The position numbers and the translations under genes are program-made. Below the pieces are notes generated by a model. It made no database searches, was not told the DNA's origin, and saw only the letters and a program-made list of their open reading frames with translations. From NCBI RefSeq assembly GCF_003473485.1, contig NC_053045.1:51130494-51194493 (forward strand): a stretch of 64,000 bases of DNA. The letters are read 5' to 3'. Positions within the stretch are counted from its first letter, which is position 1. Every line of letters starts with the position of its first letter. This DNA comes from Medicago truncatula (taxonomy: Eukaryota > Streptophyta > Magnoliopsida > Fabales > Fabaceae). Positions 36,638 through 48,220 of the stretch are shown here, piece after piece.

Positions 36638-38668
36638 TGTAACGCCCTCTTTGAATTATTTAATTATTTAATTGAGTCTAGAATTTATTAAGATGAGTTT
36701 ATATTATATTTATATGATATGTGTGATTTAAGGTGATTTTATGAGGAGTTGTGACTTATTTTATTGTTTAGTAAAATAAGATTTGAAAATAAAATAAATA
36801 TTGAGTTGAGGGGTTGTTTTGAGATTTTAGAGAGTTTTGGGGGAGAAAGAGAAATAAGATAAAATAGATAGAGGATATATAAATAGGAGAGACCTAGTTT
36901 AGAAAAACAGTACGTACGATCAGTTTTTGGAAAAAAGGGAGAAAAAGCCAAGAGAAGAGAAAGAGACCAAAGAGCTGCGATTTTCATATTCTAAGGTAAG
37001 GGTGAGACTAGCATTCAATTCTATTATTCTATATAACTCATATGATTGTATTTAGCAAGTGTAGGATTGAATTAGAGAAGTTGGAAAATTAGGGTTAATA
37101 AGAGAAATTGAGGATTAATGGATGAAAAGTTGTTAGATTGATGTAGAATTTGTTTACAGATCTTAGATAAGTCATAATATGATTACATGAATCAATGTTA
37201 GGCTTAAAACCATGTGAATAGGTGAATTTTCGTGAAAACTGCACTTCTGCCTGAGCTTACATTCATCGTTCGCCTCGCGAGCAACTTTTACCCGCCTCGC
37301 GAGTTGCACCTTGCAGCTCGCCATAGCGAGCAGATTCACTCGCCTAGCGAGTGTGACCAGAGAGTCAGCATGATTTCGTAGTTTTGACCCTTAAGTTAAA
37401 CCTTAGATGTTTTTGAGTGCCTGAACATGTGTAATAATGATTAGGAAAGATTTTAGATTGAGATTGAACATGGAATAGTTTAAGAATTGATTTTTGGGAG
37501 TTACACCTGAACTCACCATAGCGAGTAGAGGCTTGTTAGGTTAAATGCGATCTTTGTCACACGAGTTGATGTGAGTTGCTAGAGGTAAAAAACTAAGTTG
37601 TTTATCTTGTTGTTGATGTTCCAGTAAGACTAATGCATATGAATTGATGTTGTTTATAATGTGATATAATTGTATATACATTACTTGAATTATATATGAA
37701 TATTTGAGATATTGATGACTTGCATTTGATATGGTTATATCATGAATTGTTTTGCATATTGTCTATGTTGCTGTTTGTTATTTAACTAAGCTGCATGAGT
37801 CGGTCTAAGTTGAAAGAAGATGTTCCAAATTATTGGATTTATATAAGAGGTTGTTTCTAAGAGGTTGAGTTGTTGTGTCCATGCATTAGCATTCATTGTT
37901 GGGGGCTTGATGCCCTGGAGCCTTTGCTCACCACGTTGGGGGCTTGATGCCCTGGAGCTTTAGCTCAATTAAGTTGAGGACTTGATGCCCTAGAAGTATA
38001 TTAATACTTATTACGTTGAGGGCTTGATGCCCTGGATTGGTACCACATGCATATATGAGGTCTAAGTTGCATAGTCGAGTTGAAGTCGCATTTGTCGAGT
38101 CAAAGTTGTTAAATTGTTAAGATGTTGAAGTTGTGATTCTTTATATGAACTATTAATGAAGTGATATATGATATATTATTATCTATGATGTTTTCATGTT
38201 GTTAAATATAATTGTTGAATTATACGTTTAATATTATTGTTTTGTGAAATCTCACCCTTTCTACTTGGAAATGTTGCTCTTCGTATGAGTAACTTGCAGG
38301 TGATCGAGAGTAGTTGTTGTTGCTTTGCTGTCGTGAGTGGTTATCCCTCATTGAGTCTTTTAGGTGCTCTGATACGTAACGGGATGAGATCTTTTGTGGC
38401 TATTTTCTATTCCTTACGTATTTGATTCATGATTAAGTTGTTCAACTGAATATTTATGAGATGTTTGATGAGACCTGTGTGCCAAGACTTATTTATGTTA
38501 ATGAATTTAATCCGTTGCAAAGTTTGAATTAATATATTGATAATTTTTGGAAGGATAATTAGTTAATTATCTCATTTATGATTTTAAGAAGTGTAGCATT
38601 CCATTTATGTATTGATTACTCTGATAATTGTTTATGAAATTTTTACGTTGAAAAAATGGGGTGTTACA
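36638..38668. mobile_element. Solo LTR (2,031 bp) with 5-bp target-site duplication, nested in the Helitron
   Basis: It starts TGTAACGCCC and ends GGGTGTTACA, imperfect inverted tips typical of plant Gypsy-type LTRs, and is bracketed by AAAAC at 36633-36637 and 38669-38673. There is no internal region, primer site or coding sequence, so it is the product of recombination between two LTRs. Read forward, it has a TATA-like ATATATAAATAGGAG at about 36875 and a likely leader after it. The U5 part holds hairpin-prone repeats described in the findings. It sits 77 bases 5' of the Helitron start codon. Confidence 0.9.
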
Positions 38669-39381
38669 AAAACGGTACGAGTTAGGCAGCTTAATATCTC
38701 AGGACGTGAGCAAACATACCTTTGCTACTCATTTAAAAAGTTAACTTAGTGTCTTCCAATGTGATAAAACTATATGGAAAGGTAAAGAGACAAATAGGTA
38801 CTGATGAAGACAACGATTGTTTTAATGTGAATTTCTACAATTAAATTTATTGCTCCACTAAATGCTCTATGTATCATGAGAAACTAAACAGACTCTTCAT
38901 CATAGTGGCTGCTCCATTAAGAAAATCACGTTTACACATGCCATCTAAAATCTGCCTTTTCATCTCCAATCAATTTTCAAAAAAAAGACTCACAAAAATT
39001 ATTGATTAGTTTAAATGTTGTATATATTCTTTATGTGTTGACAAAAATATCAATTAAAATATTAAGGCTTTGTTTCAATTATATATTTAAATTTCTTAAT
39101 TTCACACACACATACACACACAAAATATTAAGGCTAAAATATGGTCCCTGTAAATATGCTTCATTTTGGTTTTAGTTTCTGTAAAAAAAAATTGTTTTTG
39201 GTCCTGCAAATATGCCTCATTTTGGTTTTGATCTCTGACTCCACTTTTGTGATGATTTGCACATGTGACATATGATGACTGAACCCATTTATTAGAGAAA
39301 TAATCCCTGCAAAATCTTTAATTTTGAAAAAAGTCCTTGCAAAATATTTTGTTTTTGAAAAATGTTTAATGAGTTTACCTG

Positions 39382-39543
39382 TGCGTAACTTTAAGGTTTC
39401 TCAAATGTGCAATTTTCACCAATTTTTTTTTAACAAAAACTTTTACTTAGGCCATGTTTTGATAAACATCTTAATTATGTATTTGTAGTGTAATATAAGT
39501 GTATATGTATTAGCTTCTTCTGTTTTTTTTTTTACTAACTTTA
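39382..39543 (+). repeat. Right copy (R2) of the 163-bp direct repeat
   Basis: Matches 30145-30308. After its last base the sequence continues TGTATTTGCGC, so R2 keeps an intact A-T junction of the kind a Helitron uses as target, whereas R1 is cut there by the Helitron terminus. Confidence 0.92.
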
Positions 39544-40128
39544 TGTATTTGCGCTATGCATTTAACAGAAAATAAAATCAAACTGTGTATTAGCTTCATC
39601 TCATTAACACTTGATGCTAGTGCTTATACTAAAATAATCCCATTCAAACTGACTCTAATTTTATAAAATTGAAAATCGAATGTAACATAACAAATTAATA
39701 TTTTATTGTTAAAGAGCAAATAATCCATTGATCTAATATGTGCGCACATGATCATCAATGAAAAAGTATACACTTTTTTATAAGAAAAAACATACCTTTG
39801 ATAGCATAATTAAATATGCACAACCTTTGTGCTACATCCTATGAATACAAAATAATACTTCAAAGCGCAATTTCATTGGATTCAGTTTTGTCTAGCTCCT
39901 TTGTGCTACATTTTATTAATGACACATTTTCATTATGGGTTATAGTTCAACTAGTAAAAATATTAAAATTGTTAGGCTAAAAGTTGTGATCGAATTTCAA
40001 ATTCCAAATCCTCCTCTTATGAGTGATTTTCAATTGTTGTTGTCATTCGTCTATTTAATAAAAAAAATAATGATACTTTCCATTATAGGCTCGACCCTAC
40101 GACACAAATTTTTAATATGTTCAAAATA

Positions 40129-40308
40129 TATAATCCCTTCATTTTAAAATATAAGCAAAATTCACTTTTTAGGTTCATTCATTTAATGATGTATGTGATC
40201 CATATTTTTTAGTGATGTGTGGTTCATAATATGGACCACATACATTGTTAAATGAATGAACCTAAAAAGTAAATTTTGTTTATATTTTAAAGCGGAGGGA
40301 GGGAGTAT
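40129..40308. mobile_element. Stowaway-type MITE
   Basis: Left end TAATCCCTTCATTTTAAAAT and right end ATTTTAAAGCGGAGGGAGGG are inverted copies, with the CTCCCTCCG-type tip of Mariner/Stowaway MITEs. The near-palindromic interior holds GTTCATTCATTTAATGATGT and ATTGTTAAATGAATGAAC. It has no coding capacity. Confidence 0.8.
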
Positions 40309-40612
40309 TGATCTTACTTAATGCTCTTGATATATTCTCCATTTATTTAATGAATTTAAAAGGTGAATTGTCTCCAATAAGAAGGAAGAGAGATCCTTCC
40401 AAAAAAAAAAGGAAGGAAGGAAGGAGTATTCTCTCATTAATACTTAATGCTAGTGGTTAAACTAATATAAATATATAATCCCATTCAAACCGACTATAAA
40501 ATTATAGAATTCAAAATCGCATGCAACATACCATAACAAAATAATATTTAATCCGTAAGAGTAAACAACTTATTGATCTAATGTGTGTACATAATCCTTA
40601 ATTAAAAATAGG

Positions 40613-40727
40613 GTTAAATATATTTTTGGTCCCTATAAATATATCAACTTTTCATTTTAATCTTTCTAAAATTTTCCTTCAACTTTTAGGGACTTTTTTA
40701 TAAGGACCAAAAACATATTTAACCCTA
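40613..40727. mobile_element. Short MITE, GGGTTAAATAT ends
   Basis: The left end GGGTTAAATATATTTTTGGT and right end ACCAAAAACATATTTAACCC are inverted copies around an interior of about 75 bp. This is a very common legume repeat type. No coding capacity. Confidence 0.8.
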
Positions 40728-40739
40728 AAAAGTATACAC

Positions 40740-41520
40740 TTTTTTATAAGTAAAAAAAACATTTGATGGAATAATAAAATATGCATATATAACGTTTGTG
40801 CTACATCCTATGAACCCAAAATAATACTTCTAAGCACAATTTCGTTGGATTCAAGTTTCATCTAAAAAATGACGCTTTTCATCCTTGGCCTGACCCTACG
40901 GCACAGATTATAATAGGTTCAAAATATATATTGATCACCCTTGCTTAATGCTCTTGAGATCTCCATTTATATGTTTGTAGTATTCCAGGACCATACTATG
41001 ATATAGTTTATTCTTCTTTGGTGGGATTCTACTGTATCTTGCATCAAACTCGTGTTCCTTGCGTAGGAATCCTAATAATTGATGTCTAATGAAAGAAAAT
41101 GATTGTTATTATTATACATAATGCTATTATGTAGAATATCAGCGGTGCGACATGTTTTGGTTTACATGATTCATTAAAAAGTCTGACCTGCTTCACTTAT
41201 ATGTGTAATTTTTCAATAAATATTATTATTTTATCTACGTATAAAATAAAAAATTCAATCTGATCATATCAAATTAAATGTGGTTTAAATTGTTCTTAAA
41301 AAAATGTGGTTTAAATTGAAACAATTTTTTGAGTGATCCAATTCGCAGTTGTAAAAAATTATAGTAATACTAGGATTATGAAGTCATGATAAACCTAACA
41401 AGCTCGATGAACTTTTTTTTTGAGAGAACAAGCTCCATGAACTTATAACATATAATTTACTAAAAAAATCTTATTTACAACATAATAATGATGGATTATA
41501 TGTAAAACATAGGAAATAAT
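40740..41520. other. AT-rich intergenic DNA
   Basis: No gene was seen. Phrases around 40740-40900 (CATTTGATGGAATAAT, TGCTACATCCTATGAA) repeat those near 39780-39850, so a local duplication of about 150 bp with roughly 960 bp offset is likely. Confidence 0.45.
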
Positions 41521-41534
41521 AATAATTAAAAAAA

Positions 41535-41720
41535 GGGTCCTGCTAACCGGTGCCCCCGGGCACTGGTTAAGCTTACCATAAAAGAGAATTATTACCATAA
41601 AAGAAAACTGTTTTTGACATTATTATAAATTAATTACACAATTTTAATGCATTAATTACTATATAATTTCCTTTTTCATACCCTTAACTAGTGCCCCGGG
41701 GGCACCGGTTAGCATTTCCC
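41535..41720. mobile_element. MITE with 9-bp target-site duplication (Mutator-like)
   Basis: It starts GGGTCCTGCTAACCGGTGCC and ends GGCACCGGTTAGCATTTCCC, with a GGGCACTGGTTAAG / CTTAACTAGTGCCC inner extension of the inverted ends. TTAAAAAAA at 41526-41534 and 41721-41729 is the target-site duplication. Nine bases point to the Mutator superfamily, though the A run makes the exact length less certain. The GC-rich tips contrast with an AT-rich middle. Confidence 0.85.
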
Positions 41721-41729
41721 TTAAAAAAA

Positions 41730-44700
41730 AATACTAATAAGCTTGAGATATGAACACATCTTTAATCTGCTGACTCAAGTATTCTCGTAGTAAACGTTCT
41801 ACGCTCTCTTTTTAGTTATAGTAACATAGTAGTGACTATAATTTTATCCTTTAAAATGAATAATTTTGAATTCAAACTACAACCACAATATCGTAATGTC
41901 TCTACTAACTTAGTTATGTTCGCATAAACCTTTCTATGGTATTTTTAACATACATTACTCTAGTTTTTAGCGCCTAAATATGATTGATAAATTAATATCA
42001 CTACTTTGAAATGTGCGGTTTTATATCATTTACTAAAAAAACTATAGTAAGAAAATCATCAATTTTTTAGAAATTGAGATCTCTACTCTAACTGTACAAT
42101 TCTTGCTAGCTTCCTTTTATATTTTCTTTTTTTGAAAATAAGCTTCCTTTTGACACTCATTATATATATATAGACGTCTTTAAATGTTTAGAAGAAATAA
42201 ATCGCAATTTTTTTAAACTTTTTTTTGTGCATCTCTTGCTTTTATCACAATAAATTTGTAGCGATTTTTTACAAATTTTTGGCCTATCACTCATCATGTT
42301 GGTCTATTTTCATTCTTCATTCAAAATACAAAAATATAAATACAAAGAAAACATATAAATAAATGAAAATTACGTTCTACCAAAAAAATGAAAAGCTTGC
42401 AAAACCAATAAAACGGGAGAAATAAAAGTCAACCAATTTTTTCAGAGACTTCGATTATTTTTTGGGTACAAAGACTTCAATTCTTTTAAGCATGCAAATA
42501 CACGAAAAAGTTACTGAGAATAATATTCATCTTTCGTTTTGGACCATATATTTAAAATTTTTGGTTTTATGTATTATAGGGAGAGAATATTTTAGAAAAT
42601 AAAGTCGTTATACTTTAATAAAAATCGATATAATTTACTTGGCAGTATATCATGTTTGGTTCGATTGTTGGGAATAATGTGAGATTTCGATGAAAACGAT
42701 ACCATGATGTAAAAAGAGGCTTCCCGACGGGAGGAGAAATGGAGCAATAGTATCCATGAGAAAGGGAAAGATTTGGAAATACTAGTAAACTATGAAAAAG
42801 GTTAATTAAAGTAAATGAGTGGTAAAAAAGGCCAACGCATAAAAAATTTATTTTGATGTAAAATAGTAAAAAAGAGAACAAATCTTGACACTTTTAAAAT
42901 AGAATAGTATTTAGCTCGTTATCATTACCGTGTCCATTTATATTTGAAATAATAGTGGACGGCCTATGAACCTAGTCGAATAGACATCAAATGAGGTATT
43001 GTAATACTTTAGCATTTTTGCAACATTATGTCAGCAGATATAGTCATAAAAACATTATGTCCGTTGACACAAATATATTCTCTGCCATGTTTCCTGATGT
43101 TCTTTTCTATTGTTCTACAAAACAATTTTACAATTCATCAGCTAATAATTCAAATACACAAAATTATTCGGTAATCTATACCTGATGTGGATAAAATTTT
43201 AGGGCTAATAAATGCTCTGTTCGGAAGTCCCAGGTGAACGTTAGGAGTAATAACAAATCAATGCTCTAAGACCACTTCAGACATTAGATATACCTTATAT
43301 GGATTCTTATGTAATGTGAGAACTCACTTAAATCCAACAATTGAGATATATATGGCTCAAATGCTCTCTTTTTTTACACATTGTTTAAATGTTTTTTCCA
43401 TCGTTATAATCTTGGAACAAATGTTTCCTATCACAAATAATCAAGCGACTCCATATATATGCTTTTTTTTTTTCTTCCTGATCGATCAGTACGTGATGAC
43501 AGCAATGTGTGTATATGCATGTACGTGGCATGTGTACTCTATCCAAGGTTACTACTAGGTCAAGTTAGTGAGATTAGATTCGTTCACTTAATCCTTCATC
43601 TACATCAAGAAAAACATAGTAAGATAATAGGAAGTGATAGAATAGTTTAGAAAAAATGTAGAGAGTAAGTGGAATGGAGAGAGATATACATGATGAAGGG
43701 AGTTGAAAGGGGTGATGATAGCGAGGATACAAATTCGAAATTATTTGTTCACTTCACTATACGTAAATTTTAAATTACTTAAATGCTTAATCTCATTCAA
43801 GAGTAAATTTTTTAAAATTTTTAACAGGTTCACTTCATTGGAGGTAAAATTTAAATTACTTATATGCTTAATATAAGTCAAAATTAATTAAATGAATTGT
43901 AATATATCTTCAACATAATTGGTAGTCTCAAACTCGAATCCACCTTAGGATATGCTATTTTGCCATAAATTAGTGTATAAAAAACATGAGCATTGCTACA
44001 TAGTGCGAGAAACAATAGCACGACAGGCACACGAATCATGGGGTAGTGGTGTTATAATTTCAAAATACATGAAAGCTAAAATAATTTGCAATTTCATGAA
44101 GGATCCTACGGCACTTATTAATTCGTTGTTTCTCGTTATTAGTTTTGTCGTACCATAAAGCTTTTTCCAAAAAACATATATGTGTTTTGGATGTCAATGT
44201 GAATTCACACACATATGAAACAACCTTATACAAAAGTATGGCAGCACTAATAGTAAAATATTGACAACTCATTTTAACACTCTTATATTCATTCTTTTAT
44301 TAAATAGAATTTTGAAAATTACATGTCACACATAAAATGGTGGAAACCATATAAAAGTTTGCGAGACCCAAGCAAATTTCATGAAATGAGAAAGTGTTGG
44401 AAGAGTCACGGTAGATATCACTATTGATCCTAATAACACTCAACAATTATAAATTTCAGCTAATAATATAGTGCATGTTTGGAATCACATCGTTTAGTAG
44501 AATCATATTGACTTACTATTATTTCAATAAACACATCATGTCTAAAATACACACAAGAAGGGTGTCGAAAAATGGTTGGCCTTCTATCATTGAATTACAT
44601 GCATTCACGCATTTAAAATATTAATGATCGTTTGAATAAAATATAACAATCTAAATTTAAAATGAATATTCTATATCATGATATAAATTTAAAATTTAAA

Positions 44701-44940
44701 TATTTTAAGATCGTTAGATTAAGATCGAACATTAATCATGTTCAAAAATGTGTGTTCTTCTTGATTGCGTAAAATCCAATATGGTTGAAAAGATGTTTGC
44801 CAGCACTCTGAGTCGTACCTCAATAAACTTTTATCAATTAACAAGTGACACGTTGACCAATCTGATTCTCACGGTCCAACAAATCTTATACGGACCCCTC
44901 CACTCACTTTGTGCCCCACCATGTTTCTCCTCGTAGCATT
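41730..44940. other. Long AT-rich intergenic region
   Basis: No exon chain, RNA gene or complete transposon was recognised in these 3.2 kb. Open frames at 42615-42881, 42991-43185, 43316-43558 and 43952-44158 lack any family features and have low-complexity composition. Confidence 0.5.
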
Positions 44941-44950
44941 CCCTTCTTGC

Positions 44951-44981
44951 CACGTGTATAAACTTCTGAATTATCCACGTG
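44951..44981 (+). promoter_or_regulatory. Pair of CACGTG G-boxes upstream of the WD40 gene
   Basis: CACGTG occurs at 44951-44956 (context GCCACGTGTA) and 44976-44981 (context CCACGTGCCC), 140-170 bases before the start codon. In plants this motif binds bZIP and bHLH factors and is the core of ABA-response elements. A second nearby copy makes a functional role more likely. The CT-rich leader follows. Regulation by ABA or light is an inference. Confidence 0.5.
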
Positions 44982-45119
44982 CCCTTACGAGAATCCAGCC
45001 CAACCGCTACTTATGTTCCCTTCCTCAGCTACTCCCCTTTGTCTCCCTTCCCTTCTCCATTCTCCATCCATTATTTGCCTCACATCGATCATCACTCTTT
45101 TTGCACTCTCTTCACCATA

Positions 45120-46316
45120 ATGAAGAATGACTTCACTAATACTATCACAACCTTCCTTCACCTTCAACAAAAACAAAACCCTATTTCCATTCTCAACTAC
45201 CAATATCTCACTTCCATCAAAACCCTAACGCCTCATATCACATGTCTTGCAGTCCACCGTAACCTTCTATACGCTGCATCTCTCAACCTCATCAACGTCT
45301 TTGATCTCTCCTCTCATCATACTCTCATTGACACCTTCAACGAAACCTCCACTTCAGGTTATTAATTACTAATCAATAATACAATAAAGCATATGAAAAA
45401 GAATGAGCAAACTAATTAACTATTTTTAACAAACTTTATCTCTAATATAGGTTTTGTCAAGTCCATCACCTTCAGTGGTTCAAGAGTCTTCACTGCCCAC
45501 CAAGACTGCAAAGTTCGTGTCTGGCTTATCACATCTTCAAAAACACACCGTCTTCTCTCCTCACTTCCCACCGTTAAAGACCGGTTGCGACGCTGCATAG
45601 TGCCAAAAAACTACGTCAGTGTTCGACGTCACCGGAAGAGCCTTTGGATCCAACATAATGATACAGTTTCTGGTTTAGCAGTAAACAAGAAAGAGAAACT
45701 CATGTACTCAGTTTCATGGGATAAAACTTTCAAGATTTGGGACTTGTCTTCAGGTAATAACTGGTGTTTGGAGTCTTTTAACGCTCATGAAGACGCTATT
45801 AACGCTGTTGTTGTTTCTGATGACGGTGTTGTTTATACTGCATCAGCTGATGGGTGCATCAAGGTTTGGAAGATGATGGATGATCAGGTGAAACGCTACA
45901 CGTTGGTGAGTATGGTGGGGAAGCAGAAACCAGCCGTTAATGCGTTGGCATTGAACAGTGATGGAACGGTGTTGTTTTCAGGTGGGAGTGACGGGACGAT
46001 TTGTCAGTGGCAGGATAAACAAAACGACATCGTGTTGAAGGAAAAGTTGAGGGGTCATAGTGGGGCAATACTTTGTTTAGTCAACGTTGATGATTTGTTG
46101 GCGAGTGGGTCAGCTGATCTAACGGTGAGGATTTGGCAGAGGGAGAAGGGAGGTAGTAGCTATTGTTGTAGAGGAGTGTTGGAAGGACATGAAAAACCGG
46201 TAAAGTCGTTGGTGGCAATTTCCGGTGGAGGTGAAGATGATGATGAGGTTGTTACGTTGTTTAGTGGAAGTCTTGATGGTGATATTAGAGTTTGGGAAGT
46301 GTTTGGTTTGGTTTAA
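45120..46316 (+). CDS. JINGUBANG-type WD40 repeat protein
   Basis: Two exons, 45120-45357 and 45451-46316, with a 93-base intron, giving 367 residues. It is all WD40 propeller: HITCLAVHRNLLYAAS, KVRVWLI, TFKIWDLSSG, CIKVWKMMDD, TICQWQDK, TVRIWQREKG and DIRVWEVFGL. The family-specific segment VPKNYVSVRRHRKSLWI and the DAINAVVVSDDGVVYTAS repeat match the JINGUBANG group of Arabidopsis, where JGB restrains pollen germination; other members are uncharacterised scaffolds. The start chosen is the first methionine in frame (MKNDFTNTITTF). A second possible start in the same frame, at 44979, would add 47 residues made from CT-rich leader and seems unlikely. Exact orthology to JGB is not claimed. Confidence 0.9.
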
Positions 46317-46818
46317 AACTTAATTGATTCTGCTTAATGCAAACCATGTCCACTCTACCCGTTTGAATTTTTTAAACTTGGTGTTAATTAATTAACCAGA
46401 TAAGTTGAAATTCTGACACTTACGTCGTGGGAGTTTACAAGGAAACCGGACGTGCCAAACAGAGCTGCAGATTCAAGTTAATGCAGGCTTATATATAACA
46501 TATGATATATCTATGCTTCAGCTTTTTGTAAGAGCATAAAATCCCGTTTCAAAGCTGATTAGTACTAAGCCTTTGCTTGCTCTTGATCACTAGAATTGTA
46601 GTCGTGATAAGCAAAACTGTAACTAAAATAATAACTTATAAATATAAGTAAATATTTTTGTGTTATCCCAAGATTTATTTGCTCTCCTTCTCTCTCTTTT
46701 CTGCACTGGCCCATATGCAGAATAGGTCGTACAAAAATCATACAAACTATTGCACAAATACGATCATTATTCACAGGTCATATCAATGTCTAATATAGAT
46801 TCTTACCAAAAATAAATC

Positions 46819-46960
46819 CCCGTGAGCTTAGCTCAGTTGGTAGGGATATTGCATATTATATGCAGGAGCTTGGGTTCGAATCCCGAACATTCCACTACTC
46901 CACAATTAAATTGTGTGAACTCTAGCCATTAGGCTACTGGCTACTTGACCAAAAAAATAA
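46819..46960 (+). mobile_element. Full-length tRNA-derived SINE with 11-bp target-site duplication
   Basis: The head reads CGTGAGCTTAGCTCAGTTGG (A box), then ATTGCATATTATATGCAGGA, then GGGTTCGAATCCCGAA (B box). After it comes a unique tail with TGTGAACTCTAGCCATTAGG and an A-rich end. AAAAATAAATC at 46808-46818 and 46961-46971 brackets it. It is not a functional tRNA gene: the acceptor halves do not pair. It lies about 500 bp downstream of the WD40 gene. Confidence 0.88.
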
Positions 46961-46971
46961 AAAAATAAATC

Positions 46972-47900
46972 TCTAGTATATATTCCAAAATAACAACGCT
47001 ATTTTGCCCTAAAAAAAATCCAAGGGAAGAGTTGACACGTAATGATTATATGATATCATGTTTCTCTAGTATATATTCTCTCTACTAGCTCTAATAATAA
47101 AGTTTCTCTACAATCAGCGGTGAATTTGAACTAAAAAATCATACCAATAAATTTATATGAGTGGAGCAAAACGGAAGAATTAATTAATATTAAAGTAACT
47201 TCAAGTAATAAGGTGTTTATAAATGTTTTCCAACTCAAAGAATTTCTCAAGAGAATCCTCACCAAAGACGCTCAGCTCTAAAGTTATCTTATTCGATTTC
47301 TCAAGTTTATCTCTTTTGAAGCGTACTCAAAACATGAAGAATGAAGTCTTATATAATATTTAGATCTTGAAAATTGTGCCCCAATTTTCACGTTAGTACA
47401 CAATACAATACTAACGTTATCCACAAAATCATGGCCCGATTTTTGTCAAATCAAAACTCCAAATTTTGAACCAAAATCGTGCCCCGATTTCTCCACATCG
47501 TGACATGATTTTTGTCCAACCGTCAATCATCATTTTTGAGACAATTTTCAACATAATTGATTCGAATTGTAAAAAAAAATGCAGACTCGTTAAACAATAA
47601 ATTGCTAGAAGTTGAATCCCTCTATTCTTATGTATAAAGAAACTTAAGTTGAGAGGTGAGAGGACCTGTATTATGTACCCACACATACTCTGGCGGAGAT
47701 TAAGTATAATAATGGAAATTTGTACTATATATGTGCTCAACGGAGATTAAGTAATAAGAGTGAAAAATTGTACTATACAAAGAAAATATATGAATTGTGT
47801 TCTTTGAATAAAAATAGAAAGGCGTATATGACATCACGCGTATATGGATAGAGTATATATATAGAGATATAATTTGTAAATCTAATTCTCTCTACGCGCT
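46972..47900. other. AT-rich spacer
   Basis: No gene seen. A short stretch (47370-47520) repeats the phrases GTGCCCCAATTTTCAC, ATGGCCCGATTTTTGTC and CGTGCCCCGATTTCTC. It looks like a degraded tandem repeat with a 60-base spacing. Confidence 0.4.
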
Positions 47901-47904
47901 AAAA

Positions 47905-48180
47905 TTCATCAAAGAGAAAGTTTTGCATACCCATCCATATGATGTGATTGTTGATTACATTATATCTCTGTTGAAGGCTGACTATAAAAACATTGTTCTT
48001 GTTCACACCTTACAGAAAGAAAACTCTTGCGTCAATCGGTTGGCCAAATTTAAAGCTACTTTTGATAATTAGATTATAGTTTTTGATTTTTGTCCCCCTT
48101 TATTGGCTAGTATCTACTTAATTGATATTATTGGGGTATCTTTCATTAACCTTAATTTTCTTTTATGTCTTGTCATTTTC
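47905..48180 (+). mobile_element. LINE 3'-end remnant (RNase H tail)
   Basis: Plus-strand translation gives VDYIISLLKADYKNIVLVHT, then QKENSCVNRLAKFKATFDN, a stop, and IVFDFCPPLLASIYLIDIIG. These correspond in order to the C-terminal RNase H segment of plant LINEs (His-Thr, Glu-Asn, Leu-Ala-Lys and the Pro-Pro end). One in-frame stop breaks it. Confidence 0.75.
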
Positions 48181-48220
48181 TTTTTTCCATTGATAGAAAG
48201 AAGAAAAAAAAAAAAAAAGG

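Larger units (their letters stand above)
30309..39381 (-). mobile_element. Decayed autonomous Helitron (5' limit uncertain)
   Basis: On the minus strand this carries a mutated Rep/helicase gene (31085-36561) and a proper Helitron 3' end at 30309-30335. That end has terminal CTAG, preceded about 11 bases further in by a small hairpin GTGC-GGTA-GCAC. On the plus strand the base before CTAG is A, as expected for insertion between A and T. The 5' TC end was not found; it should lie between 38674 and 39381. A 2-kb solo LTR (36638-38668) sits inside, and AT-rich introns break the gene. Part of an unrelated interspersed repeat (about 39120-39370, CTAAAATATGGTCCCTGTAA type) lies near the right limit. 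Confidence 0.8.

Noticed and set aside
37905-38035. CRISPR-like array of GGGCTTGATGCCCTGGA repeats
   Set aside because: Spacing is irregular, the repeats are too short and diverged, and they lie inside a plant solo LTR.
38750-38790. Helitron 5' end at TCTCTTTACC (minus strand, about 38783)
   Set aside because: It looks like a TC-starting end, but the base before it is not A and no family alignment is available, so the 5' limit was left open.
44979-45119. Longer start for the WD40 gene
   Set aside because: The added 47 residues come from CT-rich leader DNA and have no counterpart in the family as I know it.
46819-46891. tRNA gene
   Set aside because: A- and B-box sequences are present, but the 5' and 3' arms do not pair into an acceptor stem. 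A SINE tail and target-site duplication follow.
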